A program made the translations under genes and the position numbers. Below, piece by piece: positions 13,604-20,684 of a stretch of DNA of 35,627 bases. Numbering within the stretch: the first letter of the stretch is position 1; every line of letters begins with the position of its first letter. This DNA comes from Ectobacillus panaciterrae DSM 19096 (GTDB taxonomy: Bacteria > Bacillota > Bacilli > Bacillales > Bacillaceae_G): the NCBI RefSeq assembly GCF_000430785.1, contig NZ_KE387247.1, forward strand, positions 110,301 through 145,927, in the 5' to 3' direction. The notes beneath the pieces are model-generated. The model worked only from the letters and a program-made list of their open reading frames with translations. It was not told the origin of the DNA and ran no database searches.

Positions 13604-15061
13604 GTGTTTAATGATTTTAAGCTTGCGGATGATCGTCCGGTTTATATTCAATTAAAGGATTATTTTAAAAAAATGATTATGAAAGGACACCTGCTGGAGC
13701 ACCAGAAGCTTCCATCTACCCGAGAACTTAGTAAATTATTATCGGTCAGCAGAAATACTGTGCTCACTGCTTACGCGGATTTAGAACAAGAAGGCCTAAT
13801 CTATGCAATAAAGGGAAAAGGAAATTTTGTAGGAAAAGTCGATGCATCCAAAACACCATCTATCGAACTAAACTGGAAAGAAAAGCTCAATGAAGTTACC
13901 TTGCTAGCTGATGAATTAGATTTAATGAAGCACGGTGTTCGCTGGGAAAAAGGCATGATTTCATTCAATAGCATTGCCCCAGACGAAAAGCTTTTTGATG
14001 TCGAAAATTTTAAAAGGGCTTTTCTGACCCGGATGTCCATTGAAGGAGATATCGTTTTGAACTATGGATATGCAAAAGGTTATAAACCCCTAATTAATTA
14101 CCTTCTTCACTATATGGAAATGAAAGGGATAGATATTTCCAATAAGGATATTCTTATCACTAATGGCTTCACCGAGGGGCTGGATATTTTATTGTCTTCC
14201 TTAACTAAAAAATCTGGGCGTATTATATGCGAAAATCCTACCCATCATGCCGCATTAAAGCTTTTTCGATTACATGGACTTGACATCCACGGGATAGAAA
14301 TGAAGGATGATGGTATCGATATTGGTCAAGTTGAGAAAAGCTTATCCGAAGCGGATTTTGATTTTGCATATCTAATCCCGTCCTATCATAATCCGACCGG
14401 GATTGTCACCTCCTCTGAAAAAAGGACTGAAATCATGAAACTCTTTTCAAAATATCAAATTCCTATCGTGGAAGATGGCTTTAATGAGGAGTTACGTTAT
14501 TCAGGTTCCCATTTAGCGCCTTTATTGACTTTCGCCGGATCTGGAAACAATGTTATCTATATCAGCAGCTTTTCAAAAATTCTTTTTCCAGGCTTACGTG
14601 TTGGTTGGATTTTAGCAGATAAGGAATTAATTCACTGGCTGGAAAGTATGAAAAGGGCACGGACTATTCACACATCCACACTGGATCAGGCAGTGCTTTT
14701 TCAATATTTGCATGATGGCTATTTTGAAAAATACTTAAAAAAGGCCAAGTCAGTTTATAAGAAAAAATATGAACTAGCCCTTCATGCTTGTAATCAATAC
14801 ATTCCATTAAATAGAATGACTGGGGATGGAGGACTTCATCTTTTTATAGAGTTAGAAAAAGGAATTAATTCGCGTACACTTTTGAAAAAATGCTATGAAA
14901 AGGGAGTTGTTTTTTCTCCTGGGGATGTTTTTTACACGGATGGAAGAGGAAGTAATACGTTTCGATTAGGATTTTCTAGGTTAAAAGAAGAAGATATTGT
15001 CCATGGAATTAGGATAATTGGTGATACCTTGAAAAATGAAAATTGGGAGTTGGAAAAATGA
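13604..15061 (+). CDS. MocR/GabR-type regulator, DdlR-like
   Basis: Fusion of a GntR winged helix with a fold-type I aminotransferase domain that binds PLP as sensor. I take the GTG at 13604 (485 residues, MFNDFKLADDRPVYIQ) with AAAGGAA before it. The ATG at 13580 would lie almost on the -10 box and has no ribosome binding site. Residues 30-75 are the DNA-binding part (KLPSTRELSKLLSVSRNTVL, then AYADLEQEGLIY). The aminotransferase part has YLIPSYHNPTG, IVEDGFNEELRY and the PLP-lysine motif SSFSKILFPGLRVGW. The gene overlaps the D-Ala-D-Ala ligase start by four bases (ATGA). DdlR of Brevibacillus is a MocR protein that activates ddl, and the arrangement here matches that. Confidence 0.85.
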   Translation: MFNDFKLADDRPVYIQLKDYFKKMIMKGHLLEHQKLPSTRELSKLLSVSRNTVLTAYADLEQEGLIYAIKGKGNFVGKVDASKTPSIELNWKEKLNEVTLLADELDLMKHGVRWEKGMISFNSIAPDEKLFDVENFKRAFLTRMSIEGDIVLNYGYAKGYKPLINYLLHYMEMKGIDISNKDILITNGFTEGLDILLSSLTKKSGRIICENPTHHAALKLFRLHGLDIHGIEMKDDGIDIGQVEKSLSEADFDFAYLIPSYHNPTGIVTSSEKRTEIMKLFSKYQIPIVEDGFNEELRYSGSHLAPLLTFAGSGNNVIYISSFSKILFPGLRVGWILADKELIHWLESMKRARTIHTSTLDQAVLFQYLHDGYFEKYLKKAKSVYKKKYELALHACNQYIPLNRMTGDGGLHLFIELEKGINSRTLLKKCYEKGVVFSPGDVFYTDGRGSNTFRLGFSRLKEEDIVHGIRIIGDTLKNENWELEK

Positions 15062-15972
15062 GAGTTGGCGTTATTATGGGAGGAGTGTCCTCCGAAAAAC
15101 AAGTGTCCCTCATGACAGGGGAAGAAATGATTGCCCATTTGGATAAGAGTAAGTACGAAGTCGTGCCTATTAAATTAAATGACAAAAAAGAACTTGTTGA
15201 AAAGGTAAGAAATCTTAATATTGCCCTATTAGCCCTTCACGGAAAATACGGGGAGGACGGTACGATTCAAGGTACTCTGGAAACCCTCGGCGTTCCATAT
15301 ACCGGAAGTGTCATGCTATCAAGCGGTATTTGTATGGATAAAAATATGTCGAAAAAAATGATTCGTTATGAGAGCATTCAAACACCAGATTGGATTCATC
15401 TTTCAAATATGGAAGAGCTTCAGCTTGATGAAATAGATAAAATGGGGTATCCGTTAGTGGTAAAACCAAATTCAGGTGGTTCCAGTGTAGGGGTAAAGAT
15501 CGTATACGATAAGGATTCTTTACTTTCCTCTCTTGAGGATGTATTCAAATGGGATTCTGAAATAGTGATTGAAAAATATATAAAGGGCGAAGAAATTACA
15601 TGTTCTATTTTGGACGGAAAGCTTTTACCAATCATTTCGATTCAACATACGGCTGAGTTTTTTGATTATCATGCGAAATACGATGATGTCGCTACGATTG
15701 AAGAGGTTGTAGAACTTCCGGCTACAACACATGAACGTGTCGCTGAAGCTGCAATGGCCTGCTATAGAGCATTAAAATGCAGTGTTTATGCTAGAGTTGA
15801 TATGATTATAAAAGATGGAACTCCGTATGTTATGGAAGTGAATACATTGCCGGGGATGACAAAAAATAGCTTACTGCCCAAAAGTGCCCATGCGGCGGGA
15901 ATCCCCTATAACAAGCTATTGGATATGATTATTGAAACCTCCTTACAGGTTAGGAGGAGCGAAGGTTTCTAA
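15058..15972 (+). CDS. ddl: D-alanine--D-alanine ligase
   Basis: ATP-grasp enzyme making D-Ala-D-Ala for peptidoglycan precursors in the cytoplasm. The start is the ATG at 15058 (304 residues), overlapping the regulator's stop (ATGA) with GGGAG upstream. A TTG at 15043 is not needed. Motifs: N-terminal VGVIMGGVSSEKQVSLMTG, LALHGKYGEDGTIQG, then GVPYTGSVMLSSGICMDKN. The ATP-grasp lysine segment is PLVVKPNSGGSSVGV, the late motif VYARVDMIIKDG and PYVMEVNTLPGMT. All expected catalytic Glu, Ser and Arg positions appear present. The length equals the short Ddl form. As Bacillus normally has another ddl elsewhere, this copy may serve a special condition set by the MocR regulator. Confidence 0.92.
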   Translation: MRVGVIMGGVSSEKQVSLMTGEEMIAHLDKSKYEVVPIKLNDKKELVEKVRNLNIALLALHGKYGEDGTIQGTLETLGVPYTGSVMLSSGICMDKNMSKKMIRYESIQTPDWIHLSNMEELQLDEIDKMGYPLVVKPNSGGSSVGVKIVYDKDSLLSSLEDVFKWDSEIVIEKYIKGEEITCSILDGKLLPIISIQHTAEFFDYHAKYDDVATIEEVVELPATTHERVAEAAMACYRALKCSVYARVDMIIKDGTPYVMEVNTLPGMTKNSLLPKSAHAAGIPYNKLLDMIIETSLQVRRSEGF

Positions 15973-15991
15973 TAGCATATTAAATGCAGTG

Positions 15992-16020
15992 TTGAAGTCT
16001 GTATAAAATTCTGATAATTC
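15992..16020 (+). promoter_or_regulatory. Candidate promoter of the aminotransferase gene
   Basis: TTGAAG at 15992-15997, 17-bp spacer, TAATTC at 16015-16020. A moderate match; the gene may also be read through from ddl. Confidence 0.45.
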
Positions 16021-16074
16021 AGATAATGTAAAATGATGTAAAGTTAATGTGATTACACCTAGGGGGAATAATTC

Positions 16075-17295
16075 ATGACCAATTGGTTTCAATTAGATAA
16101 AGAATATTTAATGTCTACGTATCGCCGTACGCCGGTTGCTATAAAAGAGGGAAAAGGTTGTAAGCTTTATGATGTGAATGGTAAAGAATATCTTGATTTA
16201 TTCTCTGGTGTAGGCGTGAATATATTAGGCTACAATCATCCTAATATTATAAAAGCCACCTTTGAACAAGTTAAAAGATGCTTACATCTTCCTTTTCATT
16301 TTTTAAACCCAGTTGCTATTGAATACGCCAAAAAATTAGTCGATTATTCTTTAAAGGATGGGAAAGTCTATTATACAAACTCTGGTGCGGAAGCTACCGA
16401 GGCAACCTTAAAACTAATCCACAAGTACAGACATATAACAAATCAAAAACGTGATGGAGTGATTGTACTCAAAGAAAGTTTTCATGGACGTACATTAGGT
16501 GCTCTTCACTTTACAAGACAAGAAAGTGTATACCAGAATTTTCCTTGTACGTCTATTCCTGTATATGAAGTGGAACGAGAGAATTTAAAGGAACTAGAAA
16601 GAACCATACTCAAGGAAAATCCGATTGCTATTATGCTAGAGCCAGTATTAGGAAGTAGTGGGATATACCCTTTGTCGGGGGAATATTTAAAAGGTGTTGA
16701 AGAGCTTTGTAAACAGTATAATATGTTATTTATTGTTGACGAGGTGCAAAGTGGTATAGGGAGAACTGGAAAATTGTTTGCTTATCAGCATTTTGATATT
16801 ACACCTGATATTATTCAATTTGGTAAAGGAGCGGGAGGCGGTACACCCTTAGGAGGAATAATAGTAGGTTCACGACTTTATGATATATTCTCACCAGGTG
16901 ATCATGGAACAACATTCGCACATTCTCCAATTGGTACGGCTTTAGGATTAGCTGTATTAAAAACATTAATTGATGATGGTTTAATGCAAAAGTCTTATGA
17001 AATGTCCTTATATTTAAATGAAAAACTTCAAAAAATCCAGGAGGAAAACTCTTCTTTTATCGAAGAAGTACGTCATTGTGGAATGATGTTTGGAATCAGT
17101 ATTCATGACACTAATAAAAACGTAAAAAAACTACAGTTAGAATTACTGAATAAGGGCATGCTAGTGGACGTTACAAACGGAAATACTATTCGTTTACTCC
17201 CCCCTTATATTATTACAAAAGCAGAAATCGATGAATTTATTAATCAGTTTATTTCCTGTATCCCAAAATCAGTAGCCTTGACAAGCGGATTGTGA
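16075..17295 (+). CDS. Class III PLP aminotransferase (ArgD/GabT-like)
   Basis: PLP enzyme of the acetylornithine/4-aminobutyrate aminotransferase family, 406 residues, which is standard length. Visible motifs: LYDVNGKEYLDLFSGVGV, YYTNSGAEATEATLKL (phosphate and cofactor loop), SFHGRTLGAL, LFIVDEVQSGIGRTG, and the PLP-lysine segment IIQFGKGAGGGTPLGG. The ribosome binding site AGGGGGA precedes the ATG. It lies 102 bp after ddl in the same direction. Class III folds also include amino-acid racemases and epimerases, so in this context it could supply a D-amino acid or its precursor rather than act in arginine synthesis. That is inference from position. A strong terminator follows. Confidence 0.82.
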   Translation: MTNWFQLDKEYLMSTYRRTPVAIKEGKGCKLYDVNGKEYLDLFSGVGVNILGYNHPNIIKATFEQVKRCLHLPFHFLNPVAIEYAKKLVDYSLKDGKVYYTNSGAEATEATLKLIHKYRHITNQKRDGVIVLKESFHGRTLGALHFTRQESVYQNFPCTSIPVYEVERENLKELERTILKENPIAIMLEPVLGSSGIYPLSGEYLKGVEELCKQYNMLFIVDEVQSGIGRTGKLFAYQHFDITPDIIQFGKGAGGGTPLGGIIVGSRLYDIFSPGDHGTTFAHSPIGTALGLAVLKTLIDDGLMQKSYEMSLYLNEKLQKIQEENSSFIEEVRHCGMMFGISIHDTNKNVKKLQLELLNKGMLVDVTNGNTIRLLPPYIITKAEIDEFINQFISCIPKSVALTSGL

Positions 17296-17413
17296 TATAT
17301 GCTTATTCTTTCTTCTATTTACTATTGTGGCGTTAGAATAAAGTCGTACCGTTTTCTATTGTTAAGATGCAAGCTATAAGGAATTTATTTACGTACTCCA
17401 AGGAATAAATAAT

Positions 17414-17457
17414 AAAAAAGAAGACGAACCACTTTGTAATTATTCGTCTTCTTTTTA
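17414..17457 (+). terminator. Terminator after the aminotransferase gene
   Basis: AAAAAAGAAGACGAA pairs with TTCGTCTTCTTTTT across a 14-base loop. Symmetrical A/T ends let it work for both strands, including the convergent gene at 17560. Confidence 0.88.
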
Positions 17458-17559
17458 CATTGAACCTCTATTCGTAAACAGCCCCTATTAGACTATTTTT
17501 ACCAATATTGACTAATATAATATTTATTTTTCTTTTCGTACCGAAGCAATTAGTTATAC

Positions 17560-17979
17560 TTAATTACCGGGAACGTTGGTAATCATCCATATTACGCCGA
17601 ATTTATCCTCAAGCTCCCCGTGCAATCCGCCCCAGAATGCCTGCTCTAGTGGCTTGTTAATCTTTCCACCCTGACTCAATTTTTCGAAAGCTTCGTGCGC
17701 TTCCTCTTCAGTTTGAAATGCAAGGTTCAAACTGATATTATTGCCGCGAATGATAGTATTGCCGTGAAAGAAAAGACTGAAATACGAGTCGGTCATGAAG
17801 AAGTCAACGCTGCCGGCAACAAATTCCATGTGTAATACTTTATCTTTAAGCTTGTCATTGGCATCCGGAAGTTGTCCGTGAGTCATGACGGACTTGATTT
17901 TCCCTCCGAGTGCTTGAATGTAAAATTCTGCTTGAGTCCTTGAGTCTTCAGAAATAATATAAGTTGTGATTGTTGCCAA
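17560..17979 (-). CDS. PhnB-like VOC (glyoxalase-fold) protein
   Basis: A 139-residue vicinal-oxygen-chelate domain protein of the PhnB/3-demethylubiquinone-methyltransferase-like group. It has TTYIISEDSRTQAEFYIQAL then GKIKSVMTHGQLPDA, LNLAFQTEEEAHEAFEKLS, and the end motif GGLHGELEDKFGVIWMI. The enzymatic activity of this group in Bacillus is not known. Its first codon is TTG (17979) with no clear ribosome binding site. The start lies inside a 36-bp palindrome, so translation may be weak or regulated. Monocistronic on the minus strand, ending before the shared terminator at 17414. Confidence 0.8.
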   Translation of the reverse strand: MATITTYIISEDSRTQAEFYIQALGGKIKSVMTHGQLPDANDKLKDKVLHMEFVAGSVDFFMTDSYFSLFFHGNTIIRGNNISLNLAFQTEEEAHEAFEKLSQGGKINKPLEQAFWGGLHGELEDKFGVIWMITNVPGN

Positions 17980-18010
17980 TGTAACACTGTTTTTAAAGTG
18001 TTATATTGGC
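17975..18010 (-). promoter_or_regulatory. Palindrome over the VOC gene start
   Basis: GCCAATGTAACACT and AGTGTTATATTGGC are inverted repeats of 14 bases with one mismatch, eight bases apart. It could be an operator or an RNA hairpin that hides the start codon. It can also stop transcripts from the upstream exporter operon, though there is no long T-run. Confidence 0.55.
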
Positions 18011-18028
18011 TTGAACATATCGTGTATT

Positions 18029-18997
18029 TTAGGCACTTACATCTTGGTTGCGAGTAACTTCTCTTTTATGGGAAACATAACTATGTGAAATCATACCGAG
18101 CATTATAATGAACATGCCGCACCAAGATAAAGCGGAAGGAATTGGAGAAGCTAAGAAAATTACTTCTCCAGCTACTGCAAAAAGCACCTCCATAGATTGT
18201 GTTGCTTCAACAGCAGCTAGCTTTTGTATATTCCCTCTCACCATATCAGTTGCACTGAAGAAAAGTACCGTCGCAATTACCCCAGAACAAACAGCAACCG
18301 AGATAGATTGTATAGTTTGTTCTTTACTAGGTACGCCCACAGTGAATAAACCATACAGCGAAAGTAAAAACCAAAATGGTAAACTAGCTAATGTCATACC
18401 TAGCACACGTTGATAAGCATCTAAACGGCCAACACATATATCCATCATTTTACGATTACCAAGCGGATAAGCAAATGAAGCGATAATTACAGGTATGACA
18501 CCTAACAATACATTTTTTAAAGAAAAATGATTTGCTTGTTCTACTTGCATGAGAACTATACCAAGAAAAATGATGAGTGACATAGCAAGACCCTTAACTG
18601 GTATTTTTCCCCGCACTTTTAAAGGACCCTTTAATGTCTCAATCGTCTGTGAAAAAAGCGGGGCAAGTAAAGAACCGGATATAATGGTAATCTGCCATGT
18701 TCCAGCAATAAGCCAACCTGGTGCATATGCAGCCGCAAAACATAGGGGAGCGTAAAATAATCCAAATCCTACAAAGCTCCATAAAAACCAGGCTCCTAGT
18801 TCCTCTTTCATTACTTGCAATAAAGGATGTAAGTTCTTTCTAGCTATAACAATAAGCAAAAGGAAGGGAACCATGAAGATATACCTTAGTGAAGCACTCC
18901 ATATCCAATTTCCACCGGACAATTCCATTGACCGATTGAGAATAAACGTAAAAGCAAAAAAGAAAGCAGCACAAATACCTAAAAAAATAGGACGCAA
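18029..18997 (-). CDS. EmrE-type multidrug resistance efflux transporter (DMT superfamily)
   Basis: Ten-helix membrane exporter of the multidrug-resistance efflux transporter family, 322 residues. The start is TTG at 18997 behind GAGGTGGG. It begins LRPIFLGICAAFFFAFTFIL and has repeated DMT signatures, for example FVGFGLFYAPLCFAAAYAPG and a second-half segment FFSATDMVRGNIQKLAAVEA followed by TQSMEVLFAVAGEVIFL. The C-terminus ends with a short charged tail. It lies ten bases behind the GntR-type regulator gene, in one operon. The regulator likely responds to a compound the pump exports. Substrate unknown. Confidence 0.85.
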   Translation of the reverse strand: MRPIFLGICAAFFFAFTFILNRSMELSGGNWIWSASLRYIFMVPFLLLIVIARKNLHPLLQVMKEELGAWFLWSFVGFGLFYAPLCFAAAYAPGWLIAGTWQITIISGSLLAPLFSQTIETLKGPLKVRGKIPVKGLAMSLIIFLGIVLMQVEQANHFSLKNVLLGVIPVIIASFAYPLGNRKMMDICVGRLDAYQRVLGMTLASLPFWFLLSLYGLFTVGVPSKEQTIQSISVAVCSGVIATVLFFSATDMVRGNIQKLAAVEATQSMEVLFAVAGEVIFLASPIPSALSWCGMFIIMLGMISHSYVSHKREVTRNQDVSA

Positions 18998-19007
18998 TCA
19001 ACCCACC

Positions 19008-19667
19008 TCAATCCGTTTGCTGAGTCAGTAATTCCCCAAGACTTAACCAGTTTTCTTCCACAAGGCGGGCGGTTGTTTCACCATCCTTATTTTTGCAAGC
19101 TTCTATAATTTGTTTGTGTTGTTCTACTGACTTCAAACCTTTTACAGAAGTGAATTGAGAAATCTCTAGGCGGTGAATTTTAGGTATACTTCGCTCTAAG
19201 GCACGAATGATTTCAGGATTTCCTGCCACATCTAAGAAAATGTTGTGAAACAATTCATCTGCTTCAATGGCCTTTATAATATCTTTTTTCTCAACAGAAA
19301 GCAGCAAAGTCTTATTACTGAACTCTAATTCTTCAATATCTGACTCTTTTAATAAAGGAACCGCTAAGCGAGCAGCTAAAGAGTGTAAAACTGCTACAAC
19401 AGTAAATGCATGTTTTGCCTCCTCTAGTTTTAATGGAGCAACACGGGTAACTGATCCAGGAATAGATTCAACAAGTCCCTCATCTTCAAGACGTTTAAGT
19501 GCTTCTCTCACAGGGGTACGACTAATTCCGAACTCTTCAGCTAACTCCTTGTCATTTAAGCGTTGCTCTGGTTGTAATTCCAACATGACAATTGCTTTTT
19601 TTAAAGCTAGATATACTTCATCTCTAAATGACAAACGTTTAATTGGTTTTATAATATCTTTTTTCAT
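19008..19667 (-). CDS. GntR-family regulator, FadR/FCD subfamily
   Basis: DNA-binding repressor with a ligand-binding FCD domain. I take the ATG at 19667 (219 residues, MKKDIIKPIKRLSF). An ATG at 19685 adds six residues and neither has a strong ribosome binding site. The N-terminal winged helix shows LNDKELAEEFGISRTPVREA then LKRLEDEGLVESIPG. The FCD part is all helical with ADELFHNIFLDVAGNPEI, giving Asp/His positions for metal or ligand binding. It heads the operon with the EmrE-type pump. A palindrome sits exactly over its start and just downstream of its promoter, which suggests autorepression. Confidence 0.88.
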   Translation of the reverse strand: MKKDIIKPIKRLSFRDEVYLALKKAIVMLELQPEQRLNDKELAEEFGISRTPVREALKRLEDEGLVESIPGSVTRVAPLKLEEAKHAFTVVAVLHSLAARLAVPLLKESDIEELEFSNKTLLLSVEKKDIIKAIEADELFHNIFLDVAGNPEIIRALERSIPKIHRLEISQFTSVKGLKSVEQHKQIIEACKNKDGETTARLVEENWLSLGELLTQQTD

Positions 19668-19697
19668 AAAACCAATATATCGCATTTCGGTTTTATG
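19665..19697 (-). promoter_or_regulatory. Operator-like palindrome over the gntR start
   Basis: CATAAAACC (19665-19673) and GGTTTTATG (19689-19697) are perfect 9-bp inverted repeats, with starts 24 bp apart. The arms include both possible start codons. Confidence 0.6.
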
Positions 19698-19701
19698 TTC
19701 A

Positions 19702-19729
19702 ATTGTATTTTAAAATTACTGAAAATCAA
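19702..19729 (-). promoter_or_regulatory. Sigma-A promoter of the gntR-exporter operon
   Basis: On the minus strand, TTGATT (19729-19724), 16-bp spacer, TACAAT (19707-19702). The operator-like palindrome lies directly downstream. Confidence 0.6.
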
Positions 19730-19873
19730 CTTCATGTCGAAAATTCACTTAGGATATATAATAACTCGTGTTATACAAACTGGAAATTCATGCCGTTATA
19801 CCATATACAGGAGAGGTTGCTAATTGTGTCGAATGGTATATTAGGTAAATTAACCGTGACAAAGGAGGGTAAC

Positions 19874-19984
19874 ATGTTATCTACTTTTTTGTTTGAGGTA
19901 TTTCCATATCTGTTTTGGGGATTTTTCATCGTATTTGAGATTGTTTCTTTAGTAAAAAACCGGCTCCGGAATATAGATAATTAA
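19874..19984 (+). CDS. 36-residue membrane peptide
   Basis: The ATG at 19874 has an almost perfect ribosome binding site (AAAGGAGGG, seven bases upstream). The peptide MLSTFLFEVFPYLFWGFF then IVFEIVSLVKNRLRNIDN has one hydrophobic segment and a basic tail, so it should insert with its C-terminus in the cytoplasm. A longer frame from 19703 has no ribosome binding site and I reject its extra N-terminus. It resembles the many short single-span proteins of the B. cereus group with unknown function. It may pair with the next small gene 68 bp downstream. Confidence 0.6.
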   Translation: MLSTFLFEVFPYLFWGFFIVFEIVSLVKNRLRNIDN

Positions 19985-20052
19985 TTGCTTATAACGTGAG
20001 TATGTGTGTCGAACACCGTCCTAGGAATATAAATAAGGAGGCATAAGACAAC

Positions 20053-20184
20053 ATGCTGCATGTGTCTATTATTGCTATGTTAATTGTAGTAGCCCCTATG
20101 TATTTAATCACTTATCAAAAGGTTGTTTCTGAAGTAATTGGACATAAAAATAAAGAATTCACACTTTATATTTTACTGGATTGA
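20053..20184 (+). CDS. 43-residue membrane peptide
   Basis: The ATG at 20053 follows AAGGAGGC with a ten-base gap. Product MLHVSIIAMLIVVAPMYLIT then YQKVVSEVIGHKNKEFTLY and ILLD. It has an N-terminal membrane segment followed by an amphipathic basic stretch. It looks like a member of the short DUF39xx-type families seen in the B. cereus group, but I cannot name which one. The abrupt ILLD end may be a truncation. Same direction as the 36-residue peptide gene. Confidence 0.55.
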   Translation: MLHVSIIAMLIVVAPMYLITYQKVVSEVIGHKNKEFTLYILLD

Positions 20185-20423
20185 GTGAATAGGCTAATTT
20201 AATTTTACTATGTATAAATTTCTAATTAGCAACTCTTCCGTACTTTTTATGAATGTTTTTTTGTACCACCAACATTGTTCTTTAAAGAGCCTTATATTTA
20301 ATATATATATGAGTGAATGATAAATTCGACATGTCCATGTGCTATGTGCAACGAAAAGGGAGTATGGCATGCTTTTGGTTTCCCCTTGCATGAACCACTC
20401 CAAAAGTTTGACCGCTTCTGCAC
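20185..20423 (+). other. Gene-free interval after the small peptides
   Basis: No supported gene. A minus-strand frame of 69 codons (20194-20403) lacks a ribosome binding site and family features. Confidence 0.3.
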
Positions 20424-20466
20424 GTCTTTTGATCTCTCCCCACTATAAAAAGACGTTTTTTATATT
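20424..20466 (+). terminator. Terminator
   Basis: ACGTCTTTT (20424-20432) pairs with AAAAGACGT (20450-20458), then TTTTTTATA. Belongs to the small-peptide transcript. Confidence 0.75.
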
Positions 20467-20529
20467 TGTGGGCGTAAAACTACGATACCTTTAGGTTCGT
20501 GGTAGTTCACTTGTATATAGCATCTTTAA

Positions 20530-20547
20530 TGTTACAGAATAGTAACA
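20530..20547 (+). promoter_or_regulatory. Palindromic operator candidate upstream of the VanW-like gene
   Basis: TGTTAC-AGAATA-GTAACA is a perfect 6-6-6 inverted repeat. It lies 16 bp upstream of the probable -35 element, a position more usual for an activator than a repressor. Confidence 0.45.
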
Positions 20548-20562
20548 AATTTCAATTTATTA

Positions 20563-20592
20563 TTACACATTTTACCAATGTAGTGCTATACT
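20563..20592 (+). promoter_or_regulatory. Candidate promoter of the VanW-like gene
   Basis: TTACAC at 20563-20568, 18-bp spacer, TATACT at 20587-20592. About 90 bp of AT-rich leader precede the ATG. Confidence 0.45.
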
Positions 20593-20684
20593 GGTAGTGA
20601 ATATTTTACAAAATATTATGAAAATTAATTAAATTCTTAATCTTTTGTTACGATTATTAAATTGTCTTTTATGGGGGGAAGCAA

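Noticed and set aside
9687-17352. AATAAAGTCGTNCCG word at about 9690 and 17337
   Set aside because: Only about 15 bases are shared and the surroundings differ; could be chance or an old IS scar.
20194-20403. 69-codon minus-strand frame
   Set aside because: No start signal, no recognisable protein, ends inside AT-rich sequence.
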